64,000 bases of DNA from Rhodobacterales bacterium (GCA_002748285.1 PDSA01000033.1:1-64000); one strand, 5' to 3'. Shown: positions 9,093-18,366, counted from the first letter of the stretch. The notes: generated from the sequence alone by a model not told the origin. Numbers and translations are program-made.

Positions 9093-10811
9093 TTAATTCC
9101 CCGATGCTCCCCCCTGCAAGAGGAAGGTCGGCATTGTTGCCGCAGGTTGTGCCTGCACCGCGGCGGGCAGGCTGGACTGGTTTTGACCGTTCAGCGCAAA
9201 AGCCGCCTGTTGGATCAGCGCACCGCGCTCGGGGTTGCCGGGGGCAAAGACTGCGCTCTGACCGTTGGCCAGCGCATCCAGACTGAGCTTATACCATTCC
9301 AAGCCCAGATCGGCGCGTTTGCCGGTGCCATAGCCCTGAGTCAGATGGTGGCCCAGCAGCTCGCCATAGGGTTGCTCGCCCAGCGCGGTCAAAATCAGCG
9401 CCGACCCCAGCGCCACATCCAGATTATCGGTGCGATACCCAACTGATAAGCAGATTTTCGACGTGCCGATCAGCTGCGCCGATGTCATGCCGGTGCCTGC
9501 GGCAAAGCTGCTGACATCCTGCATCACCTGATCACGCGATTTTAGCGACAGCGCGTTGATGTGGCTCTTCATCATCGGGCCGAACGAAGCGCATTGGCTT
9601 TCGAGCTGGCCCATGCTGATGCCTTGCAGATCACGGGCCATGTCTTCGCCGGTAGCGATGGCATAGGTGCGGGCCAGGCAGAATTGCTCGTTCAGCGCCA
9701 GATTCGGATCGCTCATCGACGCCTGAGTAACAAAGCCGCCATTGCTGTTGGTCAGCAGGCTGATCTGGTTACAATGCGACGCCAGCGAGGGCTTGCCCGC
9801 ATTTTTGCCGGCTGCCATGAAATTGGGCAGGGCAGGGGGCACGGGTGCCGCAGTGGCAGGCCGCACGGAAGGTTGCGCGGTGATCACGGGCTGGGTGCCG
9901 CTGTGAACCTGAATACTCGGAGCTTGAACCGGCGGTGCGCTGGGCACCGCGGCCATGTGGGTTTTCGGAGCGTCCAGCTTGCGGCAAGTGGCCCCGTGGC
10001 ACTCAAACATTGCCGGGGTCACATTGAACGCCTGAAAATCGCTGCGCTGATACCCGCTGGGCGTTGATAAGAACACCCGCACGGCGCAGTTATCGGCATT
10101 ACACCAAAAGGCGCTGCCGGTGACTGAGGTATCCAGAATGTAATCGGTGCGCCCATCGGCGTTCATATCGGCCAGTTGCACGAAGCCGGCACGCTGGATC
10201 AACTGCATTGCGGTGGGATCGGCGCTTCTGGCGATTTCACGCACTGAATCGGAAACCTCTGAGGGCAAGCCTCCAAGCGATCCACTGGTTCCAGTTCCGG
10301 CGATATTCTGGCCGCCGTTTTGCTGCTCGGAACGATAGGACAGCAGCAGCCCGCGCACCCCTTGGCCGTTTTCGGCAATCAACTGCTGGGTCGCATAACC
10401 GCCGGCCTGAGCGCGGCGATAGGAATTCAGCAGGAAATCCTTTTCAAACAGGGTCAGCTGGCCGCTGACCGGATAGCCCATAAATGCCTGATAAGACGAA
10501 ATCGCCGCCCGCGATTTGCGCCCCAGCGCCCCATCCGCAGCCCCGGCGGGGAAACCGAAATAATTGAGCGAGGTTTGAATTTCACGGTTTTCGGCCCGTT
10601 GCGCACTGCTGACCCCGCTTTTGCGGGTGGTGCGATGCCGGACCGTCCGGCGCTTTTGTTTCTGTTTCTGGGCGCTGTTAACGATTGCTCCGCCGATAAT
10701 GCCGCCGATAATGCCGCCGACCACATCGCTGCCCCCGGCAAGGACAGGGTTGGCGGGTGTTGTTGCCAAGGCAGCCATGATAAAACCGGCTGTTAAACTC
10801 TTTGGAAACAT
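9093..10811 (-). CDS. Exported peptidoglycan-binding-domain protein
   Basis: The 572-residue product begins with a signal peptide (MFPKSLTAGFIMAALATTPA...). A glycine zipper (GGIIGGIIGGAIV) and a basic stretch follow. A PG_binding_1-like repeat comes next at about 80-140 (IQTSLNYFGFPAGAADGALG, YQAFMGYPVSGQL). The middle contains a short module resembling a dissociable metal-binding or FG-GAP-like repeat (DMNADGRTDYI) and two Cys pairs; a Pro/Ala-rich linker and an unassigned helical carboxyl domain complete it. It is probably periplasmic or envelope-associated. The ATG at 10811 is preceded by AGGAGA, and in-frame sequence further upstream is antisense to lipB and not part of the gene. It diverges from lipB. 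The specific function is unknown. Confidence 0.82.
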   Translation of the reverse strand: MFPKSLTAGFIMAALATTPANPVLAGGSDVVGGIIGGIIGGAIVNSAQKQKQKRRTVRHRTTRKSGVSSAQRAENREIQTSLNYFGFPAGAADGALGRKSRAAISSYQAFMGYPVSGQLTLFEKDFLLNSYRRAQAGGYATQQLIAENGQGVRGLLLSYRSEQQNGGQNIAGTGTSGSLGGLPSEVSDSVREIARSADPTAMQLIQRAGFVQLADMNADGRTDYILDTSVTGSAFWCNADNCAVRVFLSTPSGYQRSDFQAFNVTPAMFECHGATCRKLDAPKTHMAAVPSAPPVQAPSIQVHSGTQPVITAQPSVRPATAAPVPPALPNFMAAGKNAGKPSLASHCNQISLLTNSNGGFVTQASMSDPNLALNEQFCLARTYAIATGEDMARDLQGISMGQLESQCASFGPMMKSHINALSLKSRDQVMQDVSSFAAGTGMTSAQLIGTSKICLSVGYRTDNLDVALGSALILTALGEQPYGELLGHHLTQGYGTGKRADLGLEWYKLSLDALANGQSAVFAPGNPERGALIQQAAFALNGQNQSSLPAAVQAQPAATMPTFLLQGGASGN

Positions 10812-10946
10812 GTGTATTCTCCTGTAATATAAATATAAACCACCACTTGCGGCCCGCAAAGGTCGCGCACAAAATAACATGGTAATACTATAGCCCGAAA
10901 AACAAACCTGTCCAGTCTGCACAGGGGGCATGAAGAGGCATAAATA

Positions 10947-11627
10947 ATGGTTCAATGGCTGCATTCCCCCGGTCTGACCGCCTATGAATTTGCGGTTCAG
11001 GAAATGGAAAACCGCGCCGCCGGTATTGCCGCGGGCGAGATGGACGAAGCCATCTGGCTGCTGGAACATCCGCCGCTTTATACCGCTGGCACCAGCGCGA
11101 AAAAAGATGATCTGACGGACCCGAATCGCTTTGAAGTGCATGTCAGCAAGCGCGGCGGTCAATATACCTATCACGGCCCCGGCCAGCGGGTGGTGTATGT
11201 GATGCTGGATCTGAACAAACGCGGCCGCGATGTGCGCAAATTCGTGCGTCAGCTCGAAGATTGGGTGATCGCCACATTGGCCGAATTCGGCGTTCAGGGC
11301 GAAATCCGCCCCGGCCGGGTCGGGGTTTGGGTGCAACGCAAGGATAAGCCTCTGATGCCCGATGGGTCTTTGGCCGAGGACAAGATCGCCGCTATTGGCG
11401 TGCGGCTGCGCAAATGGGTCAGCTTTCATGGCATCTCGATCAATGTCGAGCCCGATCTGGAGCATTACAGCGGCATCATCCCCTGCGGGATTCGCCAATA
11501 TGGGGTGACCAGCCTGGTGGATTTGGGCTTGCCCGTGACCATGGCAGACCTGGACACGGCGTTAAAGCGCACCTTTGAGAGCATTTTTATCGGAAATTCG
11601 CCGAAATCGCAGCTCATTCGGGGCTAG
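10947..11627 (+). CDS. lipB: Octanoyl-ACP:protein octanoyltransferase
   Basis: Transfers octanoyl groups from acyl carrier protein to lipoyl domains, the first step of lipoate cofactor assembly in the cytosol. The 226-residue protein contains the family signature [12 protein letters not shown] at 69-80, catalytic Lys146 in DKIAAIGVR and nucleophile Cys180 in IIPCGI. The start at 10947 gives a normal amino end. It is a single gene diverging from the peptidoglycan-binding gene; lipA is not in the window. Confidence 0.95.
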   Translation: MVQWLHSPGLTAYEFAVQEMENRAAGIAAGEMDEAIWLLEHPPLYTAGTSAKKDDLTDPNRFEVHVSKRGGQYTYHGPGQRVVYVMLDLNKRGRDVRKFVRQLEDWVIATLAEFGVQGEIRPGRVGVWVQRKDKPLMPDGSLAEDKIAAIGVRLRKWVSFHGISINVEPDLEHYSGIIPCGIRQYGVTSLVDLGLPVTMADLDTALKRTFESIFIGNSPKSQLIRG

Positions 11628-11698
11628 GACAATACCGCGCATTGAATTTTTGCGCCGAGGTGTTATGTGGTGTCTGTCTTTAAACAAGGAGAACGCAG

Positions 11699-12187
11699 AT
11701 GACGAAAACACGTCGCGATGCTTTGAAGCTCATGGGGGCCGCCGCCGCCGCAACCACCGTATTGCCAACCGCTTTGCGCGCAGAGGGCCCTGTGACGCAC
11801 GAAGTCCAGATGCTGAACAAGCACCCTGATGACAAGAAGCAGAAGAATGTGTTTCTGCCCGCGGTTCTCAAGATCAACCCCGGCGACACCGTCAAGTTTG
11901 TGGCAGTTGACAAAGGCCACAACTCGGTTTCCTACAAGGACATGATCCCCGAAGGCGCCGAAGGCTGGAAGAGCAAGCTGAACAAGGATTTCGAAGTCAC
12001 TCTGGACGTTGAAGGGGCCTATGGTTACTTCTGCCAGCCTCACAAATCGCTGGGCATGGTCGGGCTGATCCTGGTGGGTGATGTCTCGGGCAACTACGAA
12101 GCGATTAAAGAAGTCAAACAGCGCGGCAAGGCCAAAAAGGTCATGAAAAAGCTTTTTGAAGAAGCTGACGCCATGCTGGCCGAATAA
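11699..12187 (+). CDS. Pseudoazurin (blue copper electron carrier)
   Basis: Periplasmic type 1 copper protein that shuttles electrons, often to denitrification enzymes or cytochrome peroxidase. The 162-residue precursor has a Tat-like leader (TRRDALKLMG followed by an Ala-rich core). The mature cupredoxin shows the four copper ligands His74 (KGHNS), Cys112 and His115 (YFCQPH) and Met120 (GMVG). AAGGAG lies just before the ATG. No nitrite or nitrous-oxide reductase genes are nearby, so its partner is not indicated. A clear terminator follows. Confidence 0.95.
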   Translation: MTKTRRDALKLMGAAAAATTVLPTALRAEGPVTHEVQMLNKHPDDKKQKNVFLPAVLKINPGDTVKFVAVDKGHNSVSYKDMIPEGAEGWKSKLNKDFEVTLDVEGAYGYFCQPHKSLGMVGLILVGDVSGNYEAIKEVKQRGKAKKVMKKLFEEADAMLAE

Positions 12188-12212
12188 GCCGGGCTTACAA
12201 GGCTGAAAATGC

Positions 12213-12249
12213 AACCCGCAATCGGCAGTAGGCTGGTTGCGGGTTTTTT
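12213..12249 (+). terminator. Intrinsic terminator after pseudoazurin
   Basis: AACCCGCAA at 12213-12221 pairs with TTGCGGGTT at 12237-12245, a nine-base stem, and the T-run continues to 12249. It is 25 bases after the pseudoazurin stop and is a strong factor-independent terminator. Confidence 0.9.
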
Positions 12250-12302
12250 GTGGTTTCCGTTTGTGGTTTCGGGTCGTTCCGTATGCTCCCGGGCAGAGGG
12301 GA

Positions 12303-12752
12303 TTACAGCCAGCGCCGCACCCGGCGTTCATAGGATGCCCACAGCGCCCGATACGTCCGGCGCAGATGTTTTTCCTCGTCGAGGACAAAGCGTTTTTCAA
12401 TCACCCAGATAAAAATCGGGATCAGAGGCAGCGACAACACCGCATCCCAGCGCAGGATCAGCCCGGCCAAAATCATCGCATCGCCCAGATAAATCGGGTT
12501 GCGGCTGCGTTTGTAAATGCCCGATTGCACCAATTGGCTGCTTTTGCTGTGCGGCATCAGGGTGGTGTGGTGACGGCGAAACTCGGTCGCCGCCAGCAGG
12601 ATCAGCAACAGCCCGCCGCCAATCAAAAGCCCGCCCAGAAAATCCGCCCAGACCGGGCCGAAGCTGAGGCGCATATCATAATAAGTCGACTGCCACCAAG
12701 CGAGTGCGGCAAAGGCGGCCAGCCATAGCGGGGGGAGTTCAATTTTGCTCAT
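12303..12752 (-). CDS. Isoprenylcysteine methyltransferase-like membrane protein
   Basis: This 149-residue protein has four to five hydrophobic segments and belongs to the ICMT/phospholipid methyltransferase-like superfamily. The hallmark is the SAM-binding carboxyl half with SGIYKRSRNPIYLGD, then a hydrophobic pair and VLDEEKHLRRTY...YERRVRRWL. The substrate is unknown; bacterial members probably methylate lipids or thiols. I take the ATG at 12752, although no good ribosome site precedes it, since sequence further upstream is hydrophilic and atypical. It is transcribed in the same direction as, and 49 bases after, the UPF0178 gene. Confidence 0.8.
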   Translation of the reverse strand: MSKIELPPLWLAAFAALAWWQSTYYDMRLSFGPVWADFLGGLLIGGGLLLILLAATEFRRHHTTLMPHSKSSQLVQSGIYKRSRNPIYLGDAMILAGLILRWDAVLSLPLIPIFIWVIEKRFVLDEEKHLRRTYRALWASYERRVRRWL

Positions 12753-12801
12753 GGCCGGGCTTATAGAGCGGGATGTGCGGCGGGCCAAGCGGTCACGGCC
12801 A

Positions 12802-13260
12802 TCATGGGCGCTGTTGCATCGCCTTACGGATTTCTCCATCCAGCGCCGATAGAAACCGGGCGCGATCAGCTTTGGAAAAGGCTTTGCCTCCACCTGCGAG
12901 AAATGGGTCCGCCGCCCGCAAATCCGCCATCAGGTCACGCATGGCCAATATGTTGCCGATATTGCCCGGGGTCAGCACCTCGCCATTATGGCGTAGCACC
13001 CGGGCACCGGCCTCAAGGCATTTGGCGGCCAGAGGGATGTCGCCGGTGATCACCACATCGCCAACCGTGGCGCGCTCGGCGATCCACATATCGGCAACAT
13101 CAGGCCCCTCGGGCACAAACACCACCTGCACCAGCGGATTGGCCGAGGGCCGAAGCCCGCCATTGCAGACCATGAACACCGGCAGTTGGTAACGGCTGGC
13201 CACCCGTTCGGCCTCGGATTTGACCGGGCAGGCATCGGCGTCAATGTAAATCGCACTCAT
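12802..13260 (-). CDS. UPF0178 (YaiI/YqxD) family protein
   Basis: This is a 152-residue PIN-like fold protein of the conserved UPF0178/DUF188 family, whose biochemical role is not established. The family opens with an acidic [10 protein letters not shown] motif, seen here right after the start, and carries [17 protein letters not shown] and [12 protein letters not shown]. These are suggestive of a nuclease-like metal site. The ATG at 13260 is preceded by AGAGGAACC. Immediately upstream lies the IS66 remnant, so its promoter is in or next to foreign sequence. Confidence 0.88.
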   Translation of the reverse strand: MSAIYIDADACPVKSEAERVASRYQLPVFMVCNGGLRPSANPLVQVVFVPEGPDVADMWIAERATVGDVVITGDIPLAAKCLEAGARVLRHNGEVLTPGNIGNILAMRDLMADLRAADPFLAGGGKAFSKADRARFLSALDGEIRKAMQQRP

Positions 13261-13301
13261 CTGGTTCCTCTGAAATGGCTTGGTGTTGCTTGTATATTGT
13301 G

Positions 13302-13463
13302 GCTTATATTTCCGCGCCGGGAAACCCTGAAGCATGGCTCGCTTGGGTCCTTGAACGCATTCAGGATTATCCCGTCAGTCGCTTCGCAGAGTTGCTACCA
13401 TGGGCTTATCAGGACATGATCGACGCCGCTGAGCGTGATGATGGGGCCGAAAGCAACGCTTGA
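13302..13463 (+). mobile_element. IS66 transposase carboxyl-terminal remnant
   Basis: The frame reads [20 protein letters not shown] and then AELLPWAYQ, which resembles the conserved tail of IS66-family TnpC transposases (a helical segment ending in LLPWN-like). Only about 50 residues survive and the start of the gene is absent. I see no terminal repeats. It abuts the foreign-looking amidohydrolase gene and suggests that the segment arrived by insertion and was then eroded. Confidence 0.65.
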
Positions 13464-13520
13464 CTTCGGGGAGAGCCTAATATTGTGTATTTTCAACCAT
13501 AACCCACTGAGGCAATCGCC

Positions 13521-15227
13521 ATGAAAAAAATCATGAAAAAAATCCCTGTTACCCTATTGGTTACCAGTTTGACAACACAAATGGCACTTGCAGCTGACCC
13601 AGCCGACCGTGTGTTAAAAAATGCTGATGTTTACACCGTTGATGCAAAAAATCCTAACGCTCAAGCTATCGCAATTGATGACGGCAAAATCGTTTTTGTT
13701 GGTAGCAATGACAAAGTTGCTGAATACATCGGCAAAGACACCAAAGTTGATGACTTGAAAGGTAAATTTGTTCTCCCCGGTTTTATTGATACTCACGCTC
13801 ACTTTGCCCTTGGTGCGGCGATTGCCAGTGCTGTTAAACTGGATGAATCAGGCACACCAGAAAGTTGGGCGGCAGAAATCAAAAAATTCGCTGATGCCAA
13901 CCCTGATGCCCCTGCGATTTTGGGCTTGGGTTTTGCGGCAGCCGCTTTTGGTAAAGACGGCCCTACTAAAGAGATGCTTGATAAAGTTGTACCCAATCGC
14001 CCTGCGGTCATTATTGACGAAGGCGGTCACTCGGCTTGGTTTAACTCCAAAGCCCTTGAGATGGCGGGCATTACTAAAGATACGCCAGACCCAGTCCCAG
14101 GGGTGCATATGTACAAACGCAATGCCAAAGGCGAGCCCTCAGGCTACAATATGGAGGCGATGACCATTTACCCATTGATGAGCAAATTAAAACTATTGCC
14201 ACCAGAATTGATCATCAAAGGGGGCGAACAGTTGTTCCCCATGTTGCCGTCATTGGGCTTAACCGCTTACTATGATGCAGGCATGATGCAAATGGAAGAT
14301 ATGGTCTATCCTGCCCTTGCCAGCTTGGAAAAGGCAGGAAAATTGCCTGTAAAAGTGACCAGCTCATATATCATTCAATCGCCCAGCCAGATACCGACAG
14401 CGATTGAAAAAATCAAAGGTTATAAAGCAAAATATCAATCTGCTTTAATCCGCCCGAATACCATTAAAATTCATAATGACGGCACGATGGAGGCGAAAAC
14501 GGCTGCCTTGTTGGCAGATTACACGGGCGATAAAGGTAACAAAGGTGGTATTTTACTGTCAGGCGATGTATTGAAAAACTTTGTTGCCGATATTGCTAGA
14601 GAAGACCTGAATGTCCATATTCACGCTATCGGAGATAAAACCGTTTCGGAAGGACTTGATGCTGTGGAATACGCCAGGAAACAAGTGCCAAACACCAAAA
14701 GTCGCTTTGCGATGGCACACGTTATTCTAACGCAGGATAAAGACGTGCCACGTTTTGGTGGGCTTGATGTTGTCGCTCAAACCACCCCTGCGTGGATGTC
14801 GCAAGAAGACGAAGTTAATCCGAACTTGGGCGAGGCTCGTTCAAAGCAGCGTTACCGTATTAAGTCAATGGAAGATGGCGGTGCTAAAGTGACTTTTGGT
14901 AGCGACTTCCCTGTTGGTGGCAAATATGGGCTTGTTCCATTGAACAATATCGAAGTGGGCATGACTCGCAAAGGCTTTGATGAAGGTGCCAAAAGCCTGG
15001 GAGAAGAAGGCGAAAAAATGTCGCTAGAAAGCATGATTAAAGGCTACACCATTAACGCTGCTTATCAGTTGGGAATGGAAAAAGAAATCGGTTCACTAAC
15101 GGTTGGTAAAGCTGCTGATATTGTAGTTTTGGATGAAAACTTATTCAAAATTAAGCCGACAGATATTCATAATGTTAAGGTTGATATGACAATTATGAAT
15201 GGTAAAACCACTTATAGTGCACAATAG
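13521..15227 (+). CDS. YtcJ-like metal-dependent amidohydrolase, foreign composition
   Basis: This is a 568-residue secreted amidohydrolase of the amidohydrolase_3/YtcJ type. It has a signal peptide (MKKIMKKIPVTLLVTSL..ALA), the metal motif DTHAH, GGHSAW, a HIHAIGD strand, and the late active-site motif SDFPVGG. The carboxyl end IGSLTVGKAADIVVLD is typical of the family. The substrate is unknown; relatives act on N-substituted formamides and similar bonds. Codon use is clearly different from the neighbours: A/T-ending codons are frequent (AAA, GAT, ATT), pointing to recent acquisition from a lower-GC bacterium, perhaps a gammaproteobacterium. It lies between an IS66 remnant and a damaged NYN gene. 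A weak GAGGC precedes the ATG. Confidence 0.9.
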   Translation: MKKIMKKIPVTLLVTSLTTQMALAADPADRVLKNADVYTVDAKNPNAQAIAIDDGKIVFVGSNDKVAEYIGKDTKVDDLKGKFVLPGFIDTHAHFALGAAIASAVKLDESGTPESWAAEIKKFADANPDAPAILGLGFAAAAFGKDGPTKEMLDKVVPNRPAVIIDEGGHSAWFNSKALEMAGITKDTPDPVPGVHMYKRNAKGEPSGYNMEAMTIYPLMSKLKLLPPELIIKGGEQLFPMLPSLGLTAYYDAGMMQMEDMVYPALASLEKAGKLPVKVTSSYIIQSPSQIPTAIEKIKGYKAKYQSALIRPNTIKIHNDGTMEAKTAALLADYTGDKGNKGGILLSGDVLKNFVADIAREDLNVHIHAIGDKTVSEGLDAVEYARKQVPNTKSRFAMAHVILTQDKDVPRFGGLDVVAQTTPAWMSQEDEVNPNLGEARSKQRYRIKSMEDGGAKVTFGSDFPVGGKYGLVPLNNIEVGMTRKGFDEGAKSLGEEGEKMSLESMIKGYTINAAYQLGMEKEIGSLTVGKAADIVVLDENLFKIKPTDIHNVKVDMTIMNGKTTYSAQ

Positions 15228-15250
15228 CCTTCCTAAGAAACAGCCATGTT

Positions 15251-15279
15251 GGCCTCCGCAGGTAATTCCTGCGGAGGCC
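15251..15279. repeat. Perfect 12-base-pair palindrome at the edge of the foreign segment
   Basis: GGCCTCCGCAGG and CCTGCGGAGGCC are exact inverted repeats around the five bases TAATT. It lies 23 bases after the amidohydrolase stop. It can form a strong hairpin but lacks a T-run in either direction. It could be a terminator relying on other factors, or a mark of the insertion boundary. Confidence 0.7.
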
Positions 15280-15732
15280 AGACGGCTTGGCGCGGCGCTT
15301 GAGATTGCTGAGCACGCGGCTGCGGTAGGCGTTGCGCAATGATTTAGAGGTCTTCCTTTCGCCAATGCCAATCACATCGCCCCCTTCTTCACGAATGCGG
15401 CTGGCCAGCCGGGTAAAATCACTATCCGATGAAACGATCACAAACCGCCTGAAGCGCCCGGTGTGCAGCACGTCCATCGCATCAATCACCAAGGCAATAT
15501 CGGCAGCATTCTTGCCAGCGATATTGGTGAATTGCTGTTACGGGAGGATCGCATATCTGTTCAGGATCGCCTGTGTCCAACCCTGAGGCGGACCGCCTTG
15601 AAAATCCCCATAAATACGTCCGATACCGGCCTTGCCAAACGATGCGATCTCGTTGGAAATCGCATCCGCATATTTGGCGGGCATGTTGTCGGCGTCAATG
15701 AAAACCGCTAAGTGCCGATTGATGTTTTGCAC
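15251..15732 (-). pseudogene. NYN-domain (LabA/DUF88) protein gene, interrupted
   Basis: The frame starts at a GTG at 15732 after AGGATG and encodes HLAVFIDADNMPAKYADAI, a PIN-like NYN nuclease opening. After RYAILP a TAA at 15540-15538 interrupts it. The same frame then continues QQFTNIAGKNAADIALVIDA, FVIVSSDSDFTRLASRIREE and VIGIGERKTSKSLRNA, all family hallmarks including the second Asp cluster. Beyond that the sequence loses similarity and runs into the palindrome and foreign segment, so the carboxyl end also appears lost. A one-codon change (ATA or GTA to TAA) would explain the stop. It follows the S-formylglutathione hydrolase gene closely on the same strand. RNA or DNA cleavage is the family role, but this copy is probably dead. 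Confidence 0.75.
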
Positions 15733-15735
15733 AAA

Positions 15736-16578
15736 TCATCCTGACTGCCCCTGACCCAGCAATCTATCCGCGTGCCAATCTATATGATCCCCGGCAAAAG
15801 TCGAGACAAAATAATAGCTGTGATCATAGCCCGCCTGCATTCGGAAGTTGTGCGGAATGCGGGCGCGGGTGAGGGCCGAGGCTAGGGCTTCGGGTTTGAG
15901 CAAATCCAGAAACTGATCCGCCGCGCCCTGATCAATCAGCACATCGCGCGGCCAGCCCTTGTCGCCGACCAGCACGCTGGCATCATGGCGCTGCCAAAGC
16001 GTGGGATCATCGCCGAGATAAGCGCTCAGCTGTCCGCGCCCCCAGTCAGACTCACTGGGGTTGGCAATCGGCGCAAAGGCGGAAACCGAGTGGAAAATAT
16101 CGGGGTTGTTCAGCGCCAGAGTCAGCGCCCCATGCCCACCCATCGAATGGCCGGTGATGCCGCGCATTTCGTTGATGGGGAAATGTTGCTGAATCAGCGC
16201 CGGCAATTCGTTCAGCACATAGTCATGCATCTGAAAATGCGCCGCCCAAGGTTGTTGCGTGGCATTGACGTAAAACCCGGCACCCTGACCCAGCGCGTAA
16301 TCGTCATCATCGGCCACGCCTTCGCCCCGGGGCGAGGTATCGGGGAAAATCAGCGCCACCCCGCGCCGGGCGGCGTGTTCTTGCAGGGCTGCTTTGGTCA
16401 TGGCGTTTTCATGGGTGCAGGTCAGCCCTGACAGGTACCAAAGCGCCGGAACCGGGTGCTGCCGGGCCTGCGGCGGCAGGTAAACCGCAAAGGTCATTTC
16501 GCAGTCGCAGCACTGCGAGCGGTGACGATACACCCCCTGAGTGCCGGCAAAACAGGTGTTTTCGGATAGGGTTTGCAT
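15736..16578 (-). CDS. fghA: S-formylglutathione hydrolase
   Basis: Hydrolyses S-formylglutathione to formate and glutathione in the glutathione-dependent formaldehyde oxidation pathway. The 280-residue esterase D-type alpha/beta hydrolase carries GHSMGGHG with nucleophile Ser145, an Asp in DQGAADQFL and His in GYDHSYYF. The early block WYLSGLTCTHENAMTKA is also diagnostic. The ATG at 16578 follows GGAGG directly, a strong ribosome site; an upstream in-frame extension is not credible. The usual partner, glutathione-dependent formaldehyde dehydrogenase, is not in the window. Confidence 0.95.
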   Translation of the reverse strand: MQTLSENTCFAGTQGVYRHRSQCCDCEMTFAVYLPPQARQHPVPALWYLSGLTCTHENAMTKAALQEHAARRGVALIFPDTSPRGEGVADDDDYALGQGAGFYVNATQQPWAAHFQMHDYVLNELPALIQQHFPINEMRGITGHSMGGHGALTLALNNPDIFHSVSAFAPIANPSESDWGRGQLSAYLGDDPTLWQRHDASVLVGDKGWPRDVLIDQGAADQFLDLLKPEALASALTRARIPHNFRMQAGYDHSYYFVSTFAGDHIDWHADRLLGQGQSG

Positions 16579-16777
16579 GATATCCTCCGCTATTATGGCC
16601 CCGCTTACCGGCAATCTGGCCCAATTCCCGAGCCGGGTCAAAGCCAAATGCGGGGCGGCACAGGGTTTTGCCATTGCCGTATCGGTTTTACCTTTTGCAA
16701 TATCAAAGGATATCCACCCCATCGGCAGCGATGCGGGACAAAACGGCTGATCCTGTTCCGATCACCAATATCTGCGT

Positions 16778-17554
16778 TCATTCCGGCACATAGCGTGGAT
16801 AGGTCGCCTTGCTCGCTTTGGCGAATTCTAGGTTGATGTCGGCAGTGGCAAATGGATTGTCGACATCAGTTGTCGCCAGGATGTTGCCCTCTGGGTCGAT
16901 GACCCAGCCTAAACCGCCCAAATCAGGACCGTTGCCCTCGGGCGCCCATAGATTGGATGAAAGACAATAAGCGCCCGAACACACAGCCGCCGCTTGCCCA
17001 CCTGCCAACCACTTGTTGACTGTGCCATGCGGCGTAGCGCGCGGAACACACAGCAGATCGACACGCGAAGCTGCATAGTGCCGTGCCCATTCAAAGAACC
17101 ACATCTCCGTACAGATTTGGACACCCAGACGCATTCCAAGCAGCCTTGCGGTATCGAAGCGCCTTTCGCCACGATCATACCAACGGTGCTCGTAATATCC
17201 GGGCTCATCCGGGAGGTAACACTTGTCATGGAATGATGTTGCGATATCGGTCTGGCGTGACCAGACATAAGCTTGGTTGCGGCGACTGCCCGCCGCATTC
17301 ACCACAGGTCTTGTCCCCAAAACGCCCCCCACGCCAAAGCTGGAAAGTTGTGAAATATGATGCTCATGTGCTGCAACGGCTTGATCCCAACGCTTTGCAT
17401 CCGGCGTTTCATCCGCTGCCAGCCAGTCTGCAAACCCCATTTCCGGCAGCAACAGGAATTCGCTTGCGTTCGCCTTGAGGTGCTCTTTCAGACCAGACAA
17501 GAACGCTCCGAGTTCTGAGGCGCGTGGGTCGATCTGACAAACGGTAACTTTCAT
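16778..17554 (-). CDS. Carbon-nitrogen hydrolase (nitrilase superfamily)
   Basis: This is a 258-residue single-domain amidase of the nitrilase superfamily. The catalytic Glu38 (LLLPEMGF), Lys111 (FHDKCYLP) and Cys148 (VQICTEMWF) are all present. The substrate cannot be read from sequence; members hydrolyse small amides, carbamoyl groups or nitriles. The ATG at 17554 is preceded by AAGGAG. A divergent Lrp/AsnC-type regulator begins 128 bases away, so the pair probably forms a regulated unit responding to an amino acid or nitrogen compound. Confidence 0.88.
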   Translation of the reverse strand: MKVTVCQIDPRASELGAFLSGLKEHLKANASEFLLLPEMGFADWLAADETPDAKRWDQAVAAHEHHISQLSSFGVGGVLGTRPVVNAAGSRRNQAYVWSRQTDIATSFHDKCYLPDEPGYYEHRWYDRGERRFDTARLLGMRLGVQICTEMWFFEWARHYAASRVDLLCVPRATPHGTVNKWLAGGQAAAVCSGAYCLSSNLWAPEGNGPDLGGLGWVIDPEGNILATTDVDNPFATADINLEFAKASKATYPRYVPE

Positions 17555-17682
17555 TTCCAACACTCCTTTTGTTTCGACCTCATTGTGAACAAACAAATTT
17601 GGCGAAACAGATCTTTTTCCTGTCTAATCGCTAAAATGTTTGCGAATATAAAGGCTCAAAGCGCTTATCGTCAGGAAATCCA

Positions 17683-18102
17683 ATGGACGACACAGACAAA
17701 GAACTGCTGAGGCTCTTAAGCATGGATTCGCGCCGCCCTGCGGCTGAGCTTGCACGGGTTCTGGGCGTATCGCGCGCGACGGTTCAGAACCGAATTGACA
17801 GATTGAAGACCAACGGAACCATCAAGCGGTTTACATTGGAGCTGGGGGTCCACTCGGAACAGGCGTTCATCGAAGCCTTGGTCTTGGTGTCTATGAAATC
17901 CGGTGACAGCCGTAAAACGATTGACCAACTCAAGCGCATCGCCGAAGTGGAAAGCCTGAGCAGCGCCAATGGGGCGTATGACCTTATTGTGGAGCTGCGC
18001 GTATCGTCGCTTCAGCTTTTGGATCGCATTCTGCAGGAAATCAGGGGGATGCCGATGATTTCAGAAACGATCAGCAGCATTCGTCTTAACCGGTTCCGTT
18101 AA
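17683..18102 (+). CDS. Lrp/AsnC-family transcriptional regulator
   Basis: This is a 139-residue regulator. The amino-terminal helix-turn-helix includes DTDKELLRLLSMDSRRPAAE and GVSRATVQNRIDRL, and the carboxyl-terminal RAM ligand/oligomer domain includes GAYDLIVELRV. It is slightly shorter than Lrp itself. It is transcribed away from the nitrilase-family gene and likely controls it through the shared 128-base intergenic region. The effector is unknown. Confidence 0.92.
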   Translation: MDDTDKELLRLLSMDSRRPAAELARVLGVSRATVQNRIDRLKTNGTIKRFTLELGVHSEQAFIEALVLVSMKSGDSRKTIDQLKRIAEVESLSSANGAYDLIVELRVSSLQLLDRILQEIRGMPMISETISSIRLNRFR

Positions 18103-18279
18103 GGCCGTTGCAGATATTTGCACAATCCGCAGCATCCTTTTTGACGGGGCTTTGGGCTGTACCACCGTTGCCACATACCAAATTACCCAGACCCCCTTGC
18201 CGATTCGGCTTTCCTGCTCTATATGCAATTCCAACAGCGGCGCGTTGGTCTCCACCCCCAGCGCCCACCGGAGGATGCA

Positions 18280-18302
18280 ACGGGCCGCGCGCCCGTTTTT
18301 TT
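18280..18302 (+). terminator. Terminator or attenuator in the rimP leader
   Basis: ACGGGC at 18280-18285 and GCCCGT at 18291-18296 form a six-base stem around CGCGC, followed by seven T residues. It is 65 bases before rimP. It can end the Lrp transcript or, if transcription starts upstream of it, attenuate the rimP-nusA-infB operon. Leader regulation of this operon is known in other bacteria. Confidence 0.7.
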
Positions 18303-18366
18303 GTGCTTTCCGCAAAGAAGGCCGAAAAGGCGGGGTGACGAAAAAACAGTTTAAAGAACGGATCAT

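Noticed and set aside
9093..11498. An 801-residue minus-strand reading frame covering the peptidoglycan-binding gene and lipB
   Set aside because: The first 230 residues are antisense to lipB and have no family features; a clear ribosome site and signal peptide mark the true start at 10811.
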